Shown: in pieces, positions 46,750 through 60,091 of the stretch
How positions within the stretch are numbered: the stretch's first letter is position 1
How the letters are laid out: each line of letters begins with the position of its first letter
Assembly (NCBI RefSeq): GCF_000247815.1
Contig: NC_021677.1
Location: forward strand, 4,392,473-4,456,472
Direction of reading: 5' to 3'
From: Ficedula albicollis
Taxonomy: Eukaryota > Chordata > Aves > Passeriformes > Muscicapidae
Length of the DNA stretch: 64,000 bases
Program-made: the position numbers and the translations under genes
Notes under the pieces: generated by a model
The model's input: the letters and a program-made list of their open reading frames with translations, nothing else
Told to the model about the DNA's origin: nothing
Database searches by the model: none

Positions 46750-48780
46750 GCCTTTTTTAAGTCTTCAGGCCAAATGCAAGGCACACTAAGGAAAAAGCTG
46801 TGGGTGTTTGTTAGATCTTCACCATTTAAAACCTGGAGTACCTTGAAAGGAAAATACAGCCCACAAAGCAGTAAAAATGAGGCCAAAGTGTGTTCCTATT
46901 TCAGATGTGCAGCTGCTGCCTTCCTGAATAATGAGCCATTGAAAGTGAGCAATATCTGTATTTGCACAAATCAATTTTTCCTGAGTAAAGTACGGCTGCC
47001 CCACGAGGGCTGTGTTTGAGGGAGCTGTCAAAGACACCCTGTGTGCTGGTAGGTCAGTGTTTAATGACATATCATAATCTAAGTGGAAAATTTTACACTA
47101 CTCCAGTAACTCAAAGCTCTTGTCCCAGCATTTACAAGTTTCCATACTGCAAAGCCTCGTGAAAGTAGAAAATCATTTTTACAACATCTTGCTATTCTTT
47201 TTTTTTTCCTGCAGCTGATTTATTGTCCACAATAAAATTGCTGGAGAAGGAAGAGAACTATTAATTAAATTGGTAAATGGACGTGCACAAAACCAGATGT
47301 TTGAAAAACAGAGAGCAGAATATAATATACTGTGTCTAAATGAATAAACAATGTGTGGGAAAAAAAAGAAATCAAAGATGGGCAGCTCCCTAGGCTGCTG
47401 CTTTCAGGAACATGGGCTTTTGTCTCCAGGCTCATCCAAGCAGAAGGTGATTTCTATTCTCCAGAATCACTGATTCAGATGATGCCTTTGACAAGAGTGC
47501 ATTCCCCATGACAGGGAATGGTTTTGTCTCCAGGGGCTTGTATTGACACTGATCTAAGTCTTACAAATCCCTTTTATGTAATGGCTGGGAAATGTGCTTT
47601 TTCTAACTATGTGTGTATATATTCCACAATTATTCTGTCTCACTATGTTCTTCCTAAATTAATAAATGAAGGCCTAAGAATAAATTATACCTTGGTGAAA
47701 ACATCATGTGTGGGTTTGTGTGATGTATGTTTTTTGTGCTATATGTGAGATGCTTTTGAGCTGTGGGAGTTTGCCTCAGAAAAAGTTCAGGTCTCTGGGC
47801 TACACCCTACCTATAAAAATTTGTTATAGGCCAAAACATATTCCCTGACATCCTTTACCTAACATCGTTTTGGACAAGACTTTGCTCCAGTCCAACATAA
47901 GAACCTACTATGCATTGTTTGCTTTTATACAGAAGCAGGACTTTCAGTAGACATCACTTTTTTTCCCACTGTAAAAAAAAACAAGAGAGAGAGCCTGTTT
48001 GCAAAGGTTCCTTTATATTAAATACAGATGAGTTTGGTTTGGTTTTTCTTTTTTATTTTTCTTTTTTTTTTTTAAATTTATTGGAGAGGTTGTCTCTGTT
48101 GCTTTAATCATACAAGATAAAAACAGTAGAACAAATGACCAGAAGAGGTGTCAATAGTACAAACTCCTTCTGATCCTCAGTTATTCTGTTTAGAGTGTAA
48201 GTCCCTCTGGGATTTATGGGAATTTGAGGCCCAAATTCACAAAGACATTACAAAGAAGTATATGGCTTCTAGTCTATTTCCTTGGAATCTGGTGATCTTT
48301 GGGAAATCTGGGCCTCAGACATTTTTTAAAATTTCTTCATTATACCTGATCTAACATTCAGGTGCTGCTCAAAGCTGAGTTAAAATTCTAGATGTTACCC
48401 AAGTGTCACCTGTACATTGCCAATATTATTAAGCTGATCTGAGGCAGAGGCTGAACTGGAAACCTAACCACAAAGGCAGAGGTGGAAAAGGGAATATCTT
48501 GTCTAAATATTTCTCTGCCAATGCAGTTTTGTGTTGGCCACACTTCCTGCAATGTGACAGAACGCAGCTGAACCCTCAATTGATCCCTGATAATTACTTT
48601 TCAGGACTTTAATAGTTTACCCACCATTGCCTCTCACCCAGGCTCCAAAATAAAGTGGGACTTACAGGACAGTTCTATCCTGGCACAACAGTGTTGTCCT
48701 GGGGCACAGCCCGAGGAAGAAAACCGACGTGGAAACTGGGGAAGACACGTGCAGATAAAAAATTATGATGTTGCCTGAAT
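46750..48780. other. Non-coding region upstream of DKK3
   Basis: Unique sequence with short frames only. CpG frequency rises towards the right end, leading into the DKK3 5' region. Confidence 0.5.
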
Positions 48781-48879
48781 GTTTTTTGGAAAACAGTTTA
48801 GGGAATCCGTCAGTCGGAGTGGGGTGCTGGCCAGCCAGACGCGGGTCATGAGTCGAGAGCATCTTTTGAGAGCCTTGAA

Positions 48880-49712
<833 letters not shown>

Positions 49713-49802
49713 CGGCGGGCGGCCAGCCTGGGAGAGATGCTGCGGGAGGTGGAGGCGCTGATGGAGGACACGCAGCACAAGCTGCGCAATGCCGTGCAGG
49801 AG
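49713..49802 (+). CDS. Dickkopf-3, end of first coding exon (5' truncated)
   Basis: DKK3 is a secreted glycoprotein of the Dickkopf family, linked to modulation of Wnt signalling and to growth restraint. In frame up to the donor, the codons give [20 protein letters not shown] and then LRNAVQE. This matches the N-terminal helical region of vertebrate DKK3, where [18 protein letters not shown] is the corresponding part of the human protein. The exon ends GAG|GTGAGG, a good splice donor in phase 0. The acceptor or start side is lost in the poly-G run, so neither start codon nor signal peptide can be given. An internal ATG at 49,737 is within the conserved helix and is not the likely start. Confidence 0.9.
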
Positions 49803-51154
49803 GTGAGGGCGCCGGGGGTGTCTCCCCTGCATCCCCCGAGCATCCCCCGGCTCCGTGCCCGCATCCCCCGTGAGCATCCCGGGATGGGAAGAGCTGCGGG
49901 ACACGGCCCGGGCGGAGCCCAGAGTGACACAGGGACACTGCGTGGGCAGGGGAGGAGTGCAGGGGAGAGTTAGGGTATCCCAAAGCAGGATTCAGGGCTG
50001 TCAGTGTCCCGAAAATGCGTGGAGAAGCAGCTTGCTTGTGATGAAATCGCGTGTCTTGGTCTCGAATTGCTGGCCCAGGAGCTGAGACCAGACCCAAAGG
50101 CATCGTCTCATATGGCTGTCAAAACACCTCGCCCCTGTACTCCCCTCCCTTGTGTGCTTTTTATTCCTCTTCCTGCTAAGAATCCTCCTTTCAGGTTCTC
50201 TTCTCCTCTCATTTAAAAATATTTAGTCTGCAAAACCTGTAACTGGCAACCTGCTGGAGAAACAGACCCTGGTTGACCATAATTAGGTGATTTCTGGACT
50301 TTTACTGTCATCTGGGTTGTTGCTGAAATCTGCCTCTATTATCCACTTCATTCACACTGCAAACACATCGAGACAAGCCCTTCGTTTCAGTGCTGCAAAG
50401 ATGCTCAAGGATGTAATCAGCATTTCTGCCCGTTTTACTCTGTAGGCAGTTCTGGATTGAGGAATGATCTGTGTGCAGCACAAAGTGTGAATTGTTTGAG
50501 CAGAGTCTTAGGGGATAAATGGTTTGCTCTTAGAAAGATTTGCAGCTGTTACTTAAAATAAACAGACACTCCTAAAGGGGAGGTTTTGTCTTGGGAAAAA
50601 TCCTGTTGTTCATCCTGGTTGAACTTGTGGCCTCCTAGCTCTGTTACAGCAGTTGCAAAAAAACAAAAGGACACGATTTATTCTGGTGTGTTTACAAGAC
50701 TCACGCCCTTCCTCCTCCCACAAAGACAGTAGGAACTGAAATAGATAATTAAATTCTGGATGTGTGCACCCTCCTCTATAGGGCTGCCTCTGTTGACTGC
50801 AGGGTTTTTGTTTCTTGCCAGGATATTTTCTCTTCTTTATCAGAATGGAAAGTCTGCTTAAAATTTCCAGTGGTTTTTTTTGTGTGGAGCAGCCAGCTGG
50901 GTTCTCAGTGACCCCAGCCTGTGCAGACACCAAATTGCCCATGGCCTGCACACTTTTTTCCCTGGCAGGGACTGACCTTGGCTTCATCCCCCCTGAGCTC
51001 CAGGGTTTAGCTCAGCCCTGTTTTCCTGGCCCCTTGGAAGAACTGCTGCAGGCAGTGTCTGGCACAGGAAGCATGGTCTGGTCTCCTTTGTGACATTTTT
51101 GCTAATTTTCAGTTTGTTGGTTTTTTTTGTTGTTGTTGTTGTTTAACTTGGCAG

Positions 51155-51292
51155 ATGGAAGCTGAAGAGGAGGGGGCAAAAAAGTTGTCAGAAGTCAGTT
51201 TTGAAGAGTTACCTCCCAACTACCACAATGAGTCCAACACAGAAACCAGAGTGGGCAACAGAACTGTCCACACTCATCAGGAAATTGATAAG
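51155..51292 (+). CDS. Dickkopf-3, second visible coding exon
   Basis: A 138-bp, 46-codon exon in phase 0. It is preceded by a T-rich tract and CTTGGCAG acceptor and followed by AAG|GTATGA donor. It begins [14 protein letters not shown] and continues [20 protein letters not shown], closely parallel to human DKK3 (MEAEEAAAK..., LPPSYHNETNTDTKVGN). Two N-glycosylation sequons (NES and NRT) are visible, consistent with a secreted glycoprotein. The exon lies between the helical N-terminal segment and the cysteine-rich domains, which are not in the window. Confidence 0.95.
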
Positions 51293-51788
51293 GTATGAGA
51301 AAATCCTGTATGGTGAGGTGTCCATTCTTCTTTTCTTCAAAAAACAAACCCCCCCAGTGTTACATGTTTGTTCACAAACTAATTTGGAGTGTGATTTTTC
51401 CTGATGATAATTACTTAGGGGTTTGATTGTATCTTCTGTGCTTGGCTAGTCATGGTGTTAAGGACACCTGTCATGAAAGGTTAGTGTGAAAGAACAATTT
51501 ATTTTGAAAAAGGGGCTGCTAAAAATAGGACACAGCTACAGCTATTATGTGGGGCACAAAAACCCAACCATCTCCTGCTCCTTGGCTTCTTTACAGTGTC
51601 ATTTTAAATAGGCAAGGAGGGAGCTCTGTCATCTGCTTTCCCCTCAGAGTAGGGTTTATTAGGAGTGACAGCAAAATGGGGAAAAAAGAGGGGGTGGGAG
51701 TGGGTTAATTATTGCAGGATGTAGGACTGAGAGTAACAAAGGACTGATAAAAACTGCAGATTGAGATTTTGTTCTTTTCCTGTATCAG

Positions 51789-51872
51789 GTTACAGATAAC
51801 AGAACTGGATCAACAGTTTTTTCTGAGACAGTTATTACATCCATAAGAGATGGAGAAAACAAAAGGAATCAT
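51789..51872 (+). CDS. Dickkopf-3, third visible coding exon (copy 1)
   Basis: An 84-bp, 28-codon exon in phase 0, with acceptor CCTGTATCAG and donor CAT|GTAAGT. It encodes [20 protein letters not shown] followed by DGENKRNH, parallel to human DKK3 ([19 protein letters not shown], ending SH before the first cysteine-rich domain). The NRT is a further N-glycosylation sequon. The next DKK3 exon should begin with the first cysteines and was not found to the right. The whole exon with flanking intron is repeated at 53,033. Confidence 0.94.
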
Positions 51873-52320
51873 GTAAGTGAGCACATTTGTTTCCTTCTGA
51901 AAATCAAAAAAATACTTTTGGTTCCTTGTTGAGAAGATTGTGACAGAGTTCACCTAATAAAATTTTGGGATGTTTTGAAACACACAAAACCGTTGGGTAA
52001 GCAGCCAAAAATGTTTGTGTTTTTTAATTAATTCAGCTTAGGAATAATGTGACTTGGAAACAGAGTTTCATTGTTGTGGTTAATTGACATGTTAGAATAT
52101 TCAATTTGTCTGTCAGATGTAAATGTTAAATAGCACAGATAGTTACACAGCCCTTTCCAGTGAGTGTGGGTAAATCCTTAGTATAGAAGTGATTTTGTCT
52201 TCCATTAAAAATCTCCTTTTTGGATTTCAGCAGTTGAAAATAACCCCAGACGATTTATTTGTGAGGGATCTTTGGAACAGCATCTGGCTCTGTTTGCTTT
52301 TCAGCCTAACACAGTGATGG

Positions 52321-52692
52321 ACAACTGGTTATGAAATGTCACTCTGGGGAGAAGGGAGGGACATGGGACAATAAACCCCCCTCTCCTCAAAGTATGGCTG
52401 TTCAAGGAACCTCAAAGGGGTTTAAAAGATCAAGAATATTCTTTACCCAAGTCTTGCAAGGTACACTTGCCAAACACCAGTAGTCACATGAGAAATCCAG
52501 CAGTGGTACGTGCTGGATTTCTCATGTGACTACTGGTGTTTGGCAAGTGTACCTTGCAAGACTTGGGTAAAGAATATTCTTGATCTTTTAAACCCCTTTG
52601 AGGTTCCTTGAACAGCCATACTTTGAGGAGAGGGGGGTTTATTGTCCCATGTCCCTCCCTTCTCCCCAGAGTGACATTTCATAACCAGTTGT
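52321..52692. repeat. Palindrome, 182-bp arms with 8-bp spacer
   Basis: Arms 52,321-52,502 and 52,511-52,692 are reverse complements with no mismatch that I could see; the spacer is GTGGTACG. The left arm starts ACAACTGGTTATG and the right arm ends CATAACCAGTTGT. Such near-perfect hairpins are unstable in vivo, which argues for a very recent origin or an artefact. Confidence 0.95.
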
Positions 52693-53032
52693 GTCATGGT
52701 GTTAAGGACACCTGTCATGAAAGGTTAGTGTGAAAGAACAATTTATTTTGAAAAAGGGGCTGCTAAAAATAGGACACAGCTACAGCTATTATGTGGGGCA
52801 CAAAAACCCAACCATCTCCTGCTCCTTGGCTTCTTTACAGTGTCATTTTAAATAGGCAAGGAGGGAGCTCTGTCATCTGCTTTCCCCTCAGAGTAGGGTT
52901 TATTAGGAGTGACAGCAAAATGGGGAAAAAAGAGGGGGTGGGAGTGGGTTAATTATTGCAGGATGTAGGACTGAGAGTAACAAAGGACTGATAAAAACTG
53001 CAGATTGAGATTTTGTTCTTTTCCTGTATCAG

Positions 53033-53116
53033 GTTACAGATAACAAAACTGGATCAACAGTTTTTTCTGAGACAGTTATTACATCCATAAGAGATGGAGA
53101 AAACAAAAGGAATCAT
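53033..53116 (+). CDS. Dickkopf-3 exon, duplicated copy 2
   Basis: An exact-length second copy of the 84-bp exon, 1,244 bp downstream of the first, with the same acceptor (CCTGTATCAG) and donor (CAT|GTAAGT). A single visible change turns Arg into Lys (NRT to NKT), keeping the glycosylation sequon. Because 84 bp is a multiple of three and both ends are phase 0, splicing both copies would add 28 residues without a frameshift; use of either alone would give a normal protein. Whether it exists in the animal is uncertain. Confidence 0.75.
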
Positions 53117-53746
53117 GTAAGTGAGCACATTTGTTTCCTTCTGAAAATCAAAAAAATACTTTTGGTTCCTTGTTGAGAAGATTGTGACAGAGTTCACCTA
53201 ATAAAATTTTGGGATGTTTTGAAACACACAAAACCGTTGGGTAAGCAGCCAAAAATGTTTGTGTTTTTTAATTAATTCAGCTTAGGAATAATGTGACTTG
53301 GAAACAGAGTTTCATTGTTGTGGTTAATTGACATGTTAGAATATTCAATTTGTCTGTCAGATGTAAATGTTAAATAGCACAGATAGTTACACAGCCCTTT
53401 CCAGTGAGTGTGGGTAAATCCTTAGTATAGAAGTGATTTTGTCTTCCATTAAAAATCTCCTTTTTGGATTTCAGCAGTTGAAAATAACCCCAGACGATTT
53501 ATTTGTGAGGGATCTTTGGAACAGCATCTGGCTCTGTTTGCTTTTCAGCCTAACACAGTGATGGACAACTGGTTATGAAATGTCACTCTGGGGAGAAGGG
53601 AGGGACATGGGACAATAAACCCCCCTCTCCTCAAAGTATGGCTGTTCAAGGAACCTCAAAGGGGTTTAAAAGATCAAGAATATTCTTTACCCAAGTCTTG
53701 CAAGGTACACTTGCCAAACACCAGTAGTCACATGAGAAATCCAGCA

Positions 53747-56658
53747 CGTACCACTGCTTTAAAAAATTGGGGTTTCTTTAGTTGCAGCCTTTCCAAAATC
53801 GACTCTTTTTCCTGCTCTTGCTGAGCCTGGGCTTGCCAGATTTCCTCTGATAGCTGGCTTCATGTGACTAATGGCCTGTGGTTTGATTTACTTCAACATG
53901 CCCTGGCTTTTTTTTGGAGTAACTTACCTCCAGTTCTTTCACAGAAGCAGCTCTGTAACCACTTTATAAGTATAATTAGAGAAATTATTTTATAAACATA
54001 ATTATGGAAAAACTACGTCACTAGTTCCAATTTTTAATGGACACAGAACCTAAAATTAGTGTCTCTTTTCTAAAGTTTTCCCTCTTGCAGCTCATGTTTT
54101 TATACTGCTATTCGAGTCTGAAAATGGCAAGTAGCAAAATATAGCACACACAAGCAACTTTACTTTTTTTTTACTATTTGGCAAAGCTTGTAGCTTAAGT
54201 GAAAACCCAAGGTATAAACTAAATTGTAACTATTCTAAACTGCAGCTGATTTTATACAAAGTGTTAACATCCTACACAGAACTCTTTAATAATGAGATTA
54301 TATTTAATGAAGACGATCCAAATGAATTTTTTTTCCTAGCAAAAATGATCATCATCTTCAAACCCAGTGTACAAATGCAAACTTTTTAACCTTCTTAGCC
54401 CTGCAGCACAACTCCAGTGGTGTTTCATAGCGTGCTTGCCTTGCCTGTGGTGTCTAACCATTCTTCACAGCTGTGAAAATTATTTCTAAATCAACTTTCT
54501 CCAGGATTCATGCAGAGTTCCTTATAAGCTTCATATATCAAGGTACAGCTGCATTTTCCATGAGGGAAGTTTGCCTCAGTGACCAAGTTCTGCTGCACCC
54601 AGAACTCACAGAGTTCCTGGTGCTCCAGATGAGGCATTTGAGGGCTGAACACAGAACTTTTCAGATTTTGTGGTGCAGCCCAGATTTCCTGCAGCTCTGG
54701 AGCAGGAACAGCCTGAGCTGTCTGGAACAGAGCTCCAGTTGTTAATGCTTTTCCCCCCTACACTCATCCTGAGCTCTCAGCACACCCAGGGTACAAACAC
54801 CTGATTTAGAGGTTGCCAGCTTGCAGGAAAAGCAGCCCACAGATGTTCTTGGTGCTTATTTGGGGACAGCATGAAATTAATGTGACCCAGAGATGCCTAA
54901 CAGCACTAAATCTGGAAATGCTTTAAACATTGAGGAGGAATATGAATCCCTTTTGCTGTTGCAAGGACACAGAAATGTGGTAGGAGCAATGCAATTGAGA
55001 ATTGGAAGGTTTGGGTTACAGCGAGGAAAAGAGTGATGCTGTGGAGAGATCTGAAAAAAATTGTCCAAACTAAAAGGCAAACTAAAAGGTTGGTTAGATC
55101 TGTAAAGTTAAGGTGAAAGAATTGGGAAATGAGGTGCAGAAAGCTTTGCACTGGACCCTGAGGTCGTTCTTAAGTGCCCAGATTTTCATACCTGGAGTTT
55201 TGTGTGACATTGTGATGCTGCAGCCACAGGCTGCACAGACCAGCAGTGGTGGCAGAGTGACTCCACTGGTTTCACAGGCTCAGTTTATAGGTTTGCTTTA
55301 TGGAAGCTAAGGACTCCCACAGCTCCTGCCCTTTAGGTACAAATCTGGGTGGGAAAAAGAAGAATTTTCCAAGCGCCGTCAAGACCCGCCCGCTCTGAAA
55401 TTCAAACTCTGTGTGATTTGTTCCTGCAGTAATTTGTGGTAGCTGGAACCCCACACCTCCTCAGTCCACATGTATTTTCTGTGCTGAGTTGTAAGCCTCT
55501 GAAATCACTGGAAGTTTTTCATGTGATGTTTTAGGGCTTTGACAGATGACACAAGAGCCTGACAGGAAGGCAAAGATGTGTCGACATTGCAATAATAAAT
55601 CCATTATTATTATCATTATTGGCTGGAATGAGAAATCCAGCACTGGAGAAGCAGCTGGGTGGAAAATATGCCTGCATTTTAAATCACAGTGCTTGTGCAA
55701 ACACACACACAAATAGTGCATGGAAATTAATGTGTATGAGCATGTACATGTACATAAAGTGCAGGTATTACAGAAGAGGAGGGGAAATCCTCCACACACA
55801 CACACAGTTTCCCTTGCAGACCATTTCCCCCTGGCTGTGCATGGCAGCAGCATTCTCTCAGAGTGCTCTGGGTCTCTGCTGGCTTGCAAATAATTAGAAT
55901 ATTTTCAGTCAAAAGTTCAAGCACAGAGCACAGCAAGAATAACAGCATTCCCCATTATCCCGTGAAAATCAAAATCTTTTCCAGCTTGTAGGTTAGACCT
56001 GTGTCACTTGTGATACCTTGGCCTAACCAAGGGAAAGCAAGGATGGAACATAAAAGGAAACAGAATTGGTACTGGTAAGGTTTGCTGCACAAAGATTAGT
56101 TGCATTTCTTCTCACTTCCATTCAGAGCAGCATTTTACTCTCTCTTCTGTTATAAGCTCTCTCTTCTAATTCAAGGCTAGTGTACCTGAGCTTTTTTCTT
56201 GTCTCTAGTAATATGATAAATAATTTTTAAAAAGCAATTCCTGTTTTCAGCTGGGTTGTTTTTGTGGGCTTTTTTTATTTTTTAATTCCAAATTCTAATA
56301 GAAGTGTATCTGCTATCTTTCAATTCTCTTTTTTGGAAGGGATTTTTAATGATGCTGGTGTCTGGGGAGAGCGAAGCAGGGAACTGGGAGAATATAATGC
56401 ATTTCTCATTTCACTTTGGCACTGTGGAACAGATTCTTTGTGTTTGCTTGGCCCTGGTGGCTGCTGAGGGCAGGGCTGTGCCTTCTCTTTGGTGACACAG
56501 CCCAGGGCAAAGTCTGTCTGTGGGAGGGTGGGGTGTGGCTGTGTGCAGGTGGCAGTGCCCAGGTGTACACTGCTGCTGGCACACACCTTCTGCAAGCACA
56601 GCAGCTGCTCCCAGGGGTTCCCAGCACCAGCACATGCTCAGGAGGAGACCCTGGGATG
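53747..56658 (+). other. DKK3 intron, no exon seen
   Basis: Unique sequence following the duplication. No segment encodes the first cysteine-rich domain expected next in DKK3. A short (AC)n tract is near 55,790-55,806. I saw no other gene. Confidence 0.55.
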
Positions 56659-57420
56659 CCATTTCCATTTCCATTTCCATTTCCATTTCCATTTCCATTT
56701 CCATTTCCATTTCCATTTCCATTTCCATTTCCATTTCCATTTCCATTTCCATTTCCATTTCCATTTCCATTTCCATTTCCATTTCCATTTCCATTTCCAT
56801 TTCCATTTCCATTTCCATTTCCATTTCCATTTCCATTTCCATTTCCATTTCCATTTCCATTTCCATTTCCATTTCCATTTCCATTTCCATTTCCATTTCC
56901 ATTTCCATTTCCATTTCCATTTCCATTTCCATTTCCATTTCCATTTCCATTTCCATTTCCATTTCCATTTCCATTTCCATTTCCATTTCCATTTCCATTT
57001 CCATTTCCATTTCCATTTCCATTTCCATTTCCATTTCCATTTCCATTTCCATTTCCATTTCCATTTCCATTTCCATTTCCATTTCCATTTCCATTTCCAT
57101 TTCCATTTCCATTTCCATTTCCATTTCCATTTCCATTTCCATTTCCATTTCCATTTCCATTTCCATTTCCATTTCCATTTCCATTTCCATTTCCATTTCC
57201 ATTTCCATTTCCATTTCCATTTCCATTTCCATTTCCATTTCCATTTCCATTTCCATTTCCATTTCCATTTCCATTTCCATTTCCATTTCCATTTCCATTT
57301 CCATTTCCATTTCCATTTCCATTTCCATTTCCATTTCCATTTCCATTTCCATTTCCATTTCCATTTCCATTTCCATTTCCATTTCCATTTCCATTTCCAT
57401 TTCCATTTCCATTTCCATTC
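56659..57420. repeat. (CCATTT)127 microsatellite
   Basis: 762 bp of CCATTT units, perfect except that the last unit is CCATTC. Frames reading Phe-Pro, His-Phe, Ser-Ile or Met-Glu repeats are open on both strands only because the unit has no stop in those frames. It lies in the DKK3 intron. Confidence 0.97.
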
Positions 57421-60091
57421 TGTGGGGAAGGCTGATGTTTGCAGCCTGCTGTGAAGGCAGTGTCACTGGGGAACAGCTTTCACAAGCTGACCTGGCAGCT
57501 TCTGGTTTGTCTGTACAGACAGAACAGGTGGCATCCCTTTTGTAACAGCCCCATTTCAGCCTTTTCCCAGCAGTAAAAAGAGAAAAAACAGTTAAGTTTC
57601 CCCCTTTTCTAGAGAAAAGCAGTGGTTTGAATGGCACAGCTCTTCAAGCTCCCACTTCTCTGATATCCTGAAGTGCCAAAACAACCACCTGGCTCCTGTT
57701 TGGGCACCTTGTGTGTGATTTCCCCAAACATGAGCTCAGCCTCATGTGCTGGAGCTGCTCTCTCTGAGGCTCATATTGCTCCAGGGAGAGCAGTTCCCAC
57801 AGTGCTCCGTAGGAAGAAAGCTGTGGAAATTGAGAAGGAAGAGTCCATGGAATGGAAATTGCAATTTTTCCATCATCAGCACTGCAGGAGAGGAGTCAAT
57901 GGCAGAAGTTTGAAAATGCAGCATCTTGGTGTTGACTTGTGCTCCCTCAAGTCTCAGGGAGGACACTTGTTTTAGGCAGTTTTTTATATTTGGGTCCAAC
58001 TCCTCTGTTGCTTTTTTTCACAGAACTTTGAGTCCCTGGTGACCTGCACTCAACAACCTTAAACCATCAATAGACACACTAAGTGCATTCCTGGGTTGAA
58101 ATCCAGGTCTCTGTCTTGCCAAAAATCACGTAATATCCAAGTCTGGTAGGTTGTGTATCCAATAATTGAATTCCCTGGTAAATCTGCTTTTCTGTTAGCT
58201 GTGCAGCCTGCTCTGCTCCATTGATCATTGGACCAGTGCAGTTCTTTCCTGCACAACACCCACCCTTTAATCCTTGCTGGAGGAGCAGATAAGGCAAACT
58301 GCGCTTGTTTTGGAGAGGAGCCATGGCATGGTTAGACATAATGTTTTACTGAACCCCCTTTTTTGGCTCCCTTTTCAGTTTTGGTCTTGGCAATGTAGAA
58401 TATGGAGTTTTGGGGCAAGTGTGAAGTGCTCATGAGGACAAGCAGCCTGTGTTTGTTAGAGGAGGAAATTATGTGGAGAAGGGTGCAAAGGGAGAGAGGA
58501 CTTAGCTGAAGATGAGAAGAATTGTTCAATTAGCATTCTGAGTTGCTCTTATTAATCTGGAGTGTGACTCTTGTAGAGAGGGACTCATCCTTGTATGAGA
58601 GGTGTGATGGGCTGTGTGCTCATCTCTGAGACTCCACAGACAGCTGCACAGGCAGCAAATGCTCCCTAGTGGTGCAGAAGCTACTGGGGGATTTAACTGA
58701 GGTCATGGGTGGCAGGATGTCACTCACAGTGTGTCTAAACCCAGAGGTTTGGGCAGTCACCACACACAGCGGCTGCTGGCCAGCCCTGCAGGTGCAGTGG
58801 CCACAGGCTGAGCACTGGGGCTGTTCCCAAATTCTGGGATATTCCAAAAGTCTTTATCAGCAGCTCCAGTCTGTGCCTGTATTTTAGAATTGTTAAGAAA
58901 CTTGCCAGATCCTCATGTGCTGTATTTCTATTTCTATTATTTTTTTTCTGTTTCTATTTAATTTCTATTCCAGCTAAACCCCAAAGAAAAATAATAATTT
59001 TATCAAGGTGGCTGAGGAGCCACCTCATTGTTTTTATGTCTCTGGACTATTACTCTTAGAGCAGCTAAATGCTGAAGAGAGAAAGATTTATTGTGGTAAA
59101 TTTCCCCTCCCCCAAAATCAGCTCTGGCTGTAATGCAGTGACAGTGCCCAGACCTGATCCAATGTTCTGGACAGTGTTAGTGACAGCAGATTGTAAACCA
59201 TCTTCTCTTTAAGGTAACATCCATTCAGGAGAGTGAATCTTTTGTGTGGGCTGGTGGCAATTTTGTGATCTAGTGAAGTCTGTTAAGAGGTCATGGTATG
59301 GATTTTCTTTATTGAAGATTTATCAGCAGTGTTTCTTTCCTCTTGCCATACACATGTAGCAAATTAACCATGAGAGGAAAAGCTTTAAGGCAAATGAGAG
59401 TTTTTCTCCACTGGTTTTGATTACATGACTTAATCCACTGGCTCCAGCAGCTGCTTATTTGAGGTTTTAGCTGAAACCATGTTATCTAATTAAGCAGCAA
59501 GCCTTAGCTGGAAGGGTGACAACAGTAGCCAAGGCTTTGGGAAATACAGGCTACAGCACTGGATGTATAGCAGAGATAATTTGTCTTTTCATCTTTTATT
59601 TGCATCTGTTATAATCTTGGAGTGGTTGAGACAGATCCAGAGGGTGCAGATAAATGGTTAAAGCTGGTTACATCTATGGTGTCACAGGTAAGGTGGCAGA
59701 GTTGCTGTGCTTGGGAGGGTGGCCCAAAGCCACACCATTCACACCATTCCATATGCGCTGAGCCTGAGTCTTATCCAGCCTTTGCCTGGACCTGGGGGGT
59801 GTGAGATTCTACAAAAGCTGTGGGATGATGCTGGTGCTGGACCTGGGGGGCGTTAGATTCTACAAAAGCTGTGGGATGATGCTGGTTTTGTACCAGTGAG
59901 TAGGAGGAGAGAGAATGAATGTGAGGGGTGATTGCTCAGCCTTCTGTGTAGAGGCAGGAGGAGTGCGAGATGCTCCCAGTGCAGCTGGATGGTCCTCTGC
60001 ACTATGATTTATACAGCTAAACCATGGAAATGGAAGGAAAGTGGTGAATTGAAGTTGTTTCTGTTTAGTTGTGTTTCATCAGAGGTTTGGC
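57421..60091 (+). other. DKK3 intron, no exon seen
   Basis: Unique sequence with a TTTCTA-type degenerate patch near 58,925-58,975 and the 51-bp duplication at 59,786. No cysteine-rich coding exon was found. Confidence 0.5.
59786..59887. repeat. 51-bp direct tandem duplication
   Basis: CTGGACCTGGGGGG starts copies at 59,786 and 59,837; both contain AGATTCTACAAAAGCTGTGG. Confidence 0.9.

Larger units (their letters stand above)
51449..53746. repeat. Duplication-inversion-duplication around a DKK3 exon
   Basis: Segment A (51,449-52,502, 1,054 bp) is repeated in the same orientation at 52,693-53,746. Between them, 52,499-52,692 is the reverse complement of 53,565-53,758. The left junction shares four bases (AGCA); the right junction shows none. 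The two A copies look almost identical; one difference is in the exon (AACAGAACTGG against AACAAAACTGG). This is the form produced by template switching during repair, or by a chimeric read in the assembly. Confidence 0.95.

Noticed and set aside
49737..49973. A complete small gene starting at the internal ATG
   Set aside because: The conserved DKK3 reading ends at the splice donor at 49,802; the rest of this frame is intron sequence, and the ATG is an internal methionine of the helix.
56411..57637. Met-Glu, Phe-Pro, His-Phe and Ser-Ile repeat frames
   Set aside because: All are registers of the (CCATTT)n array.
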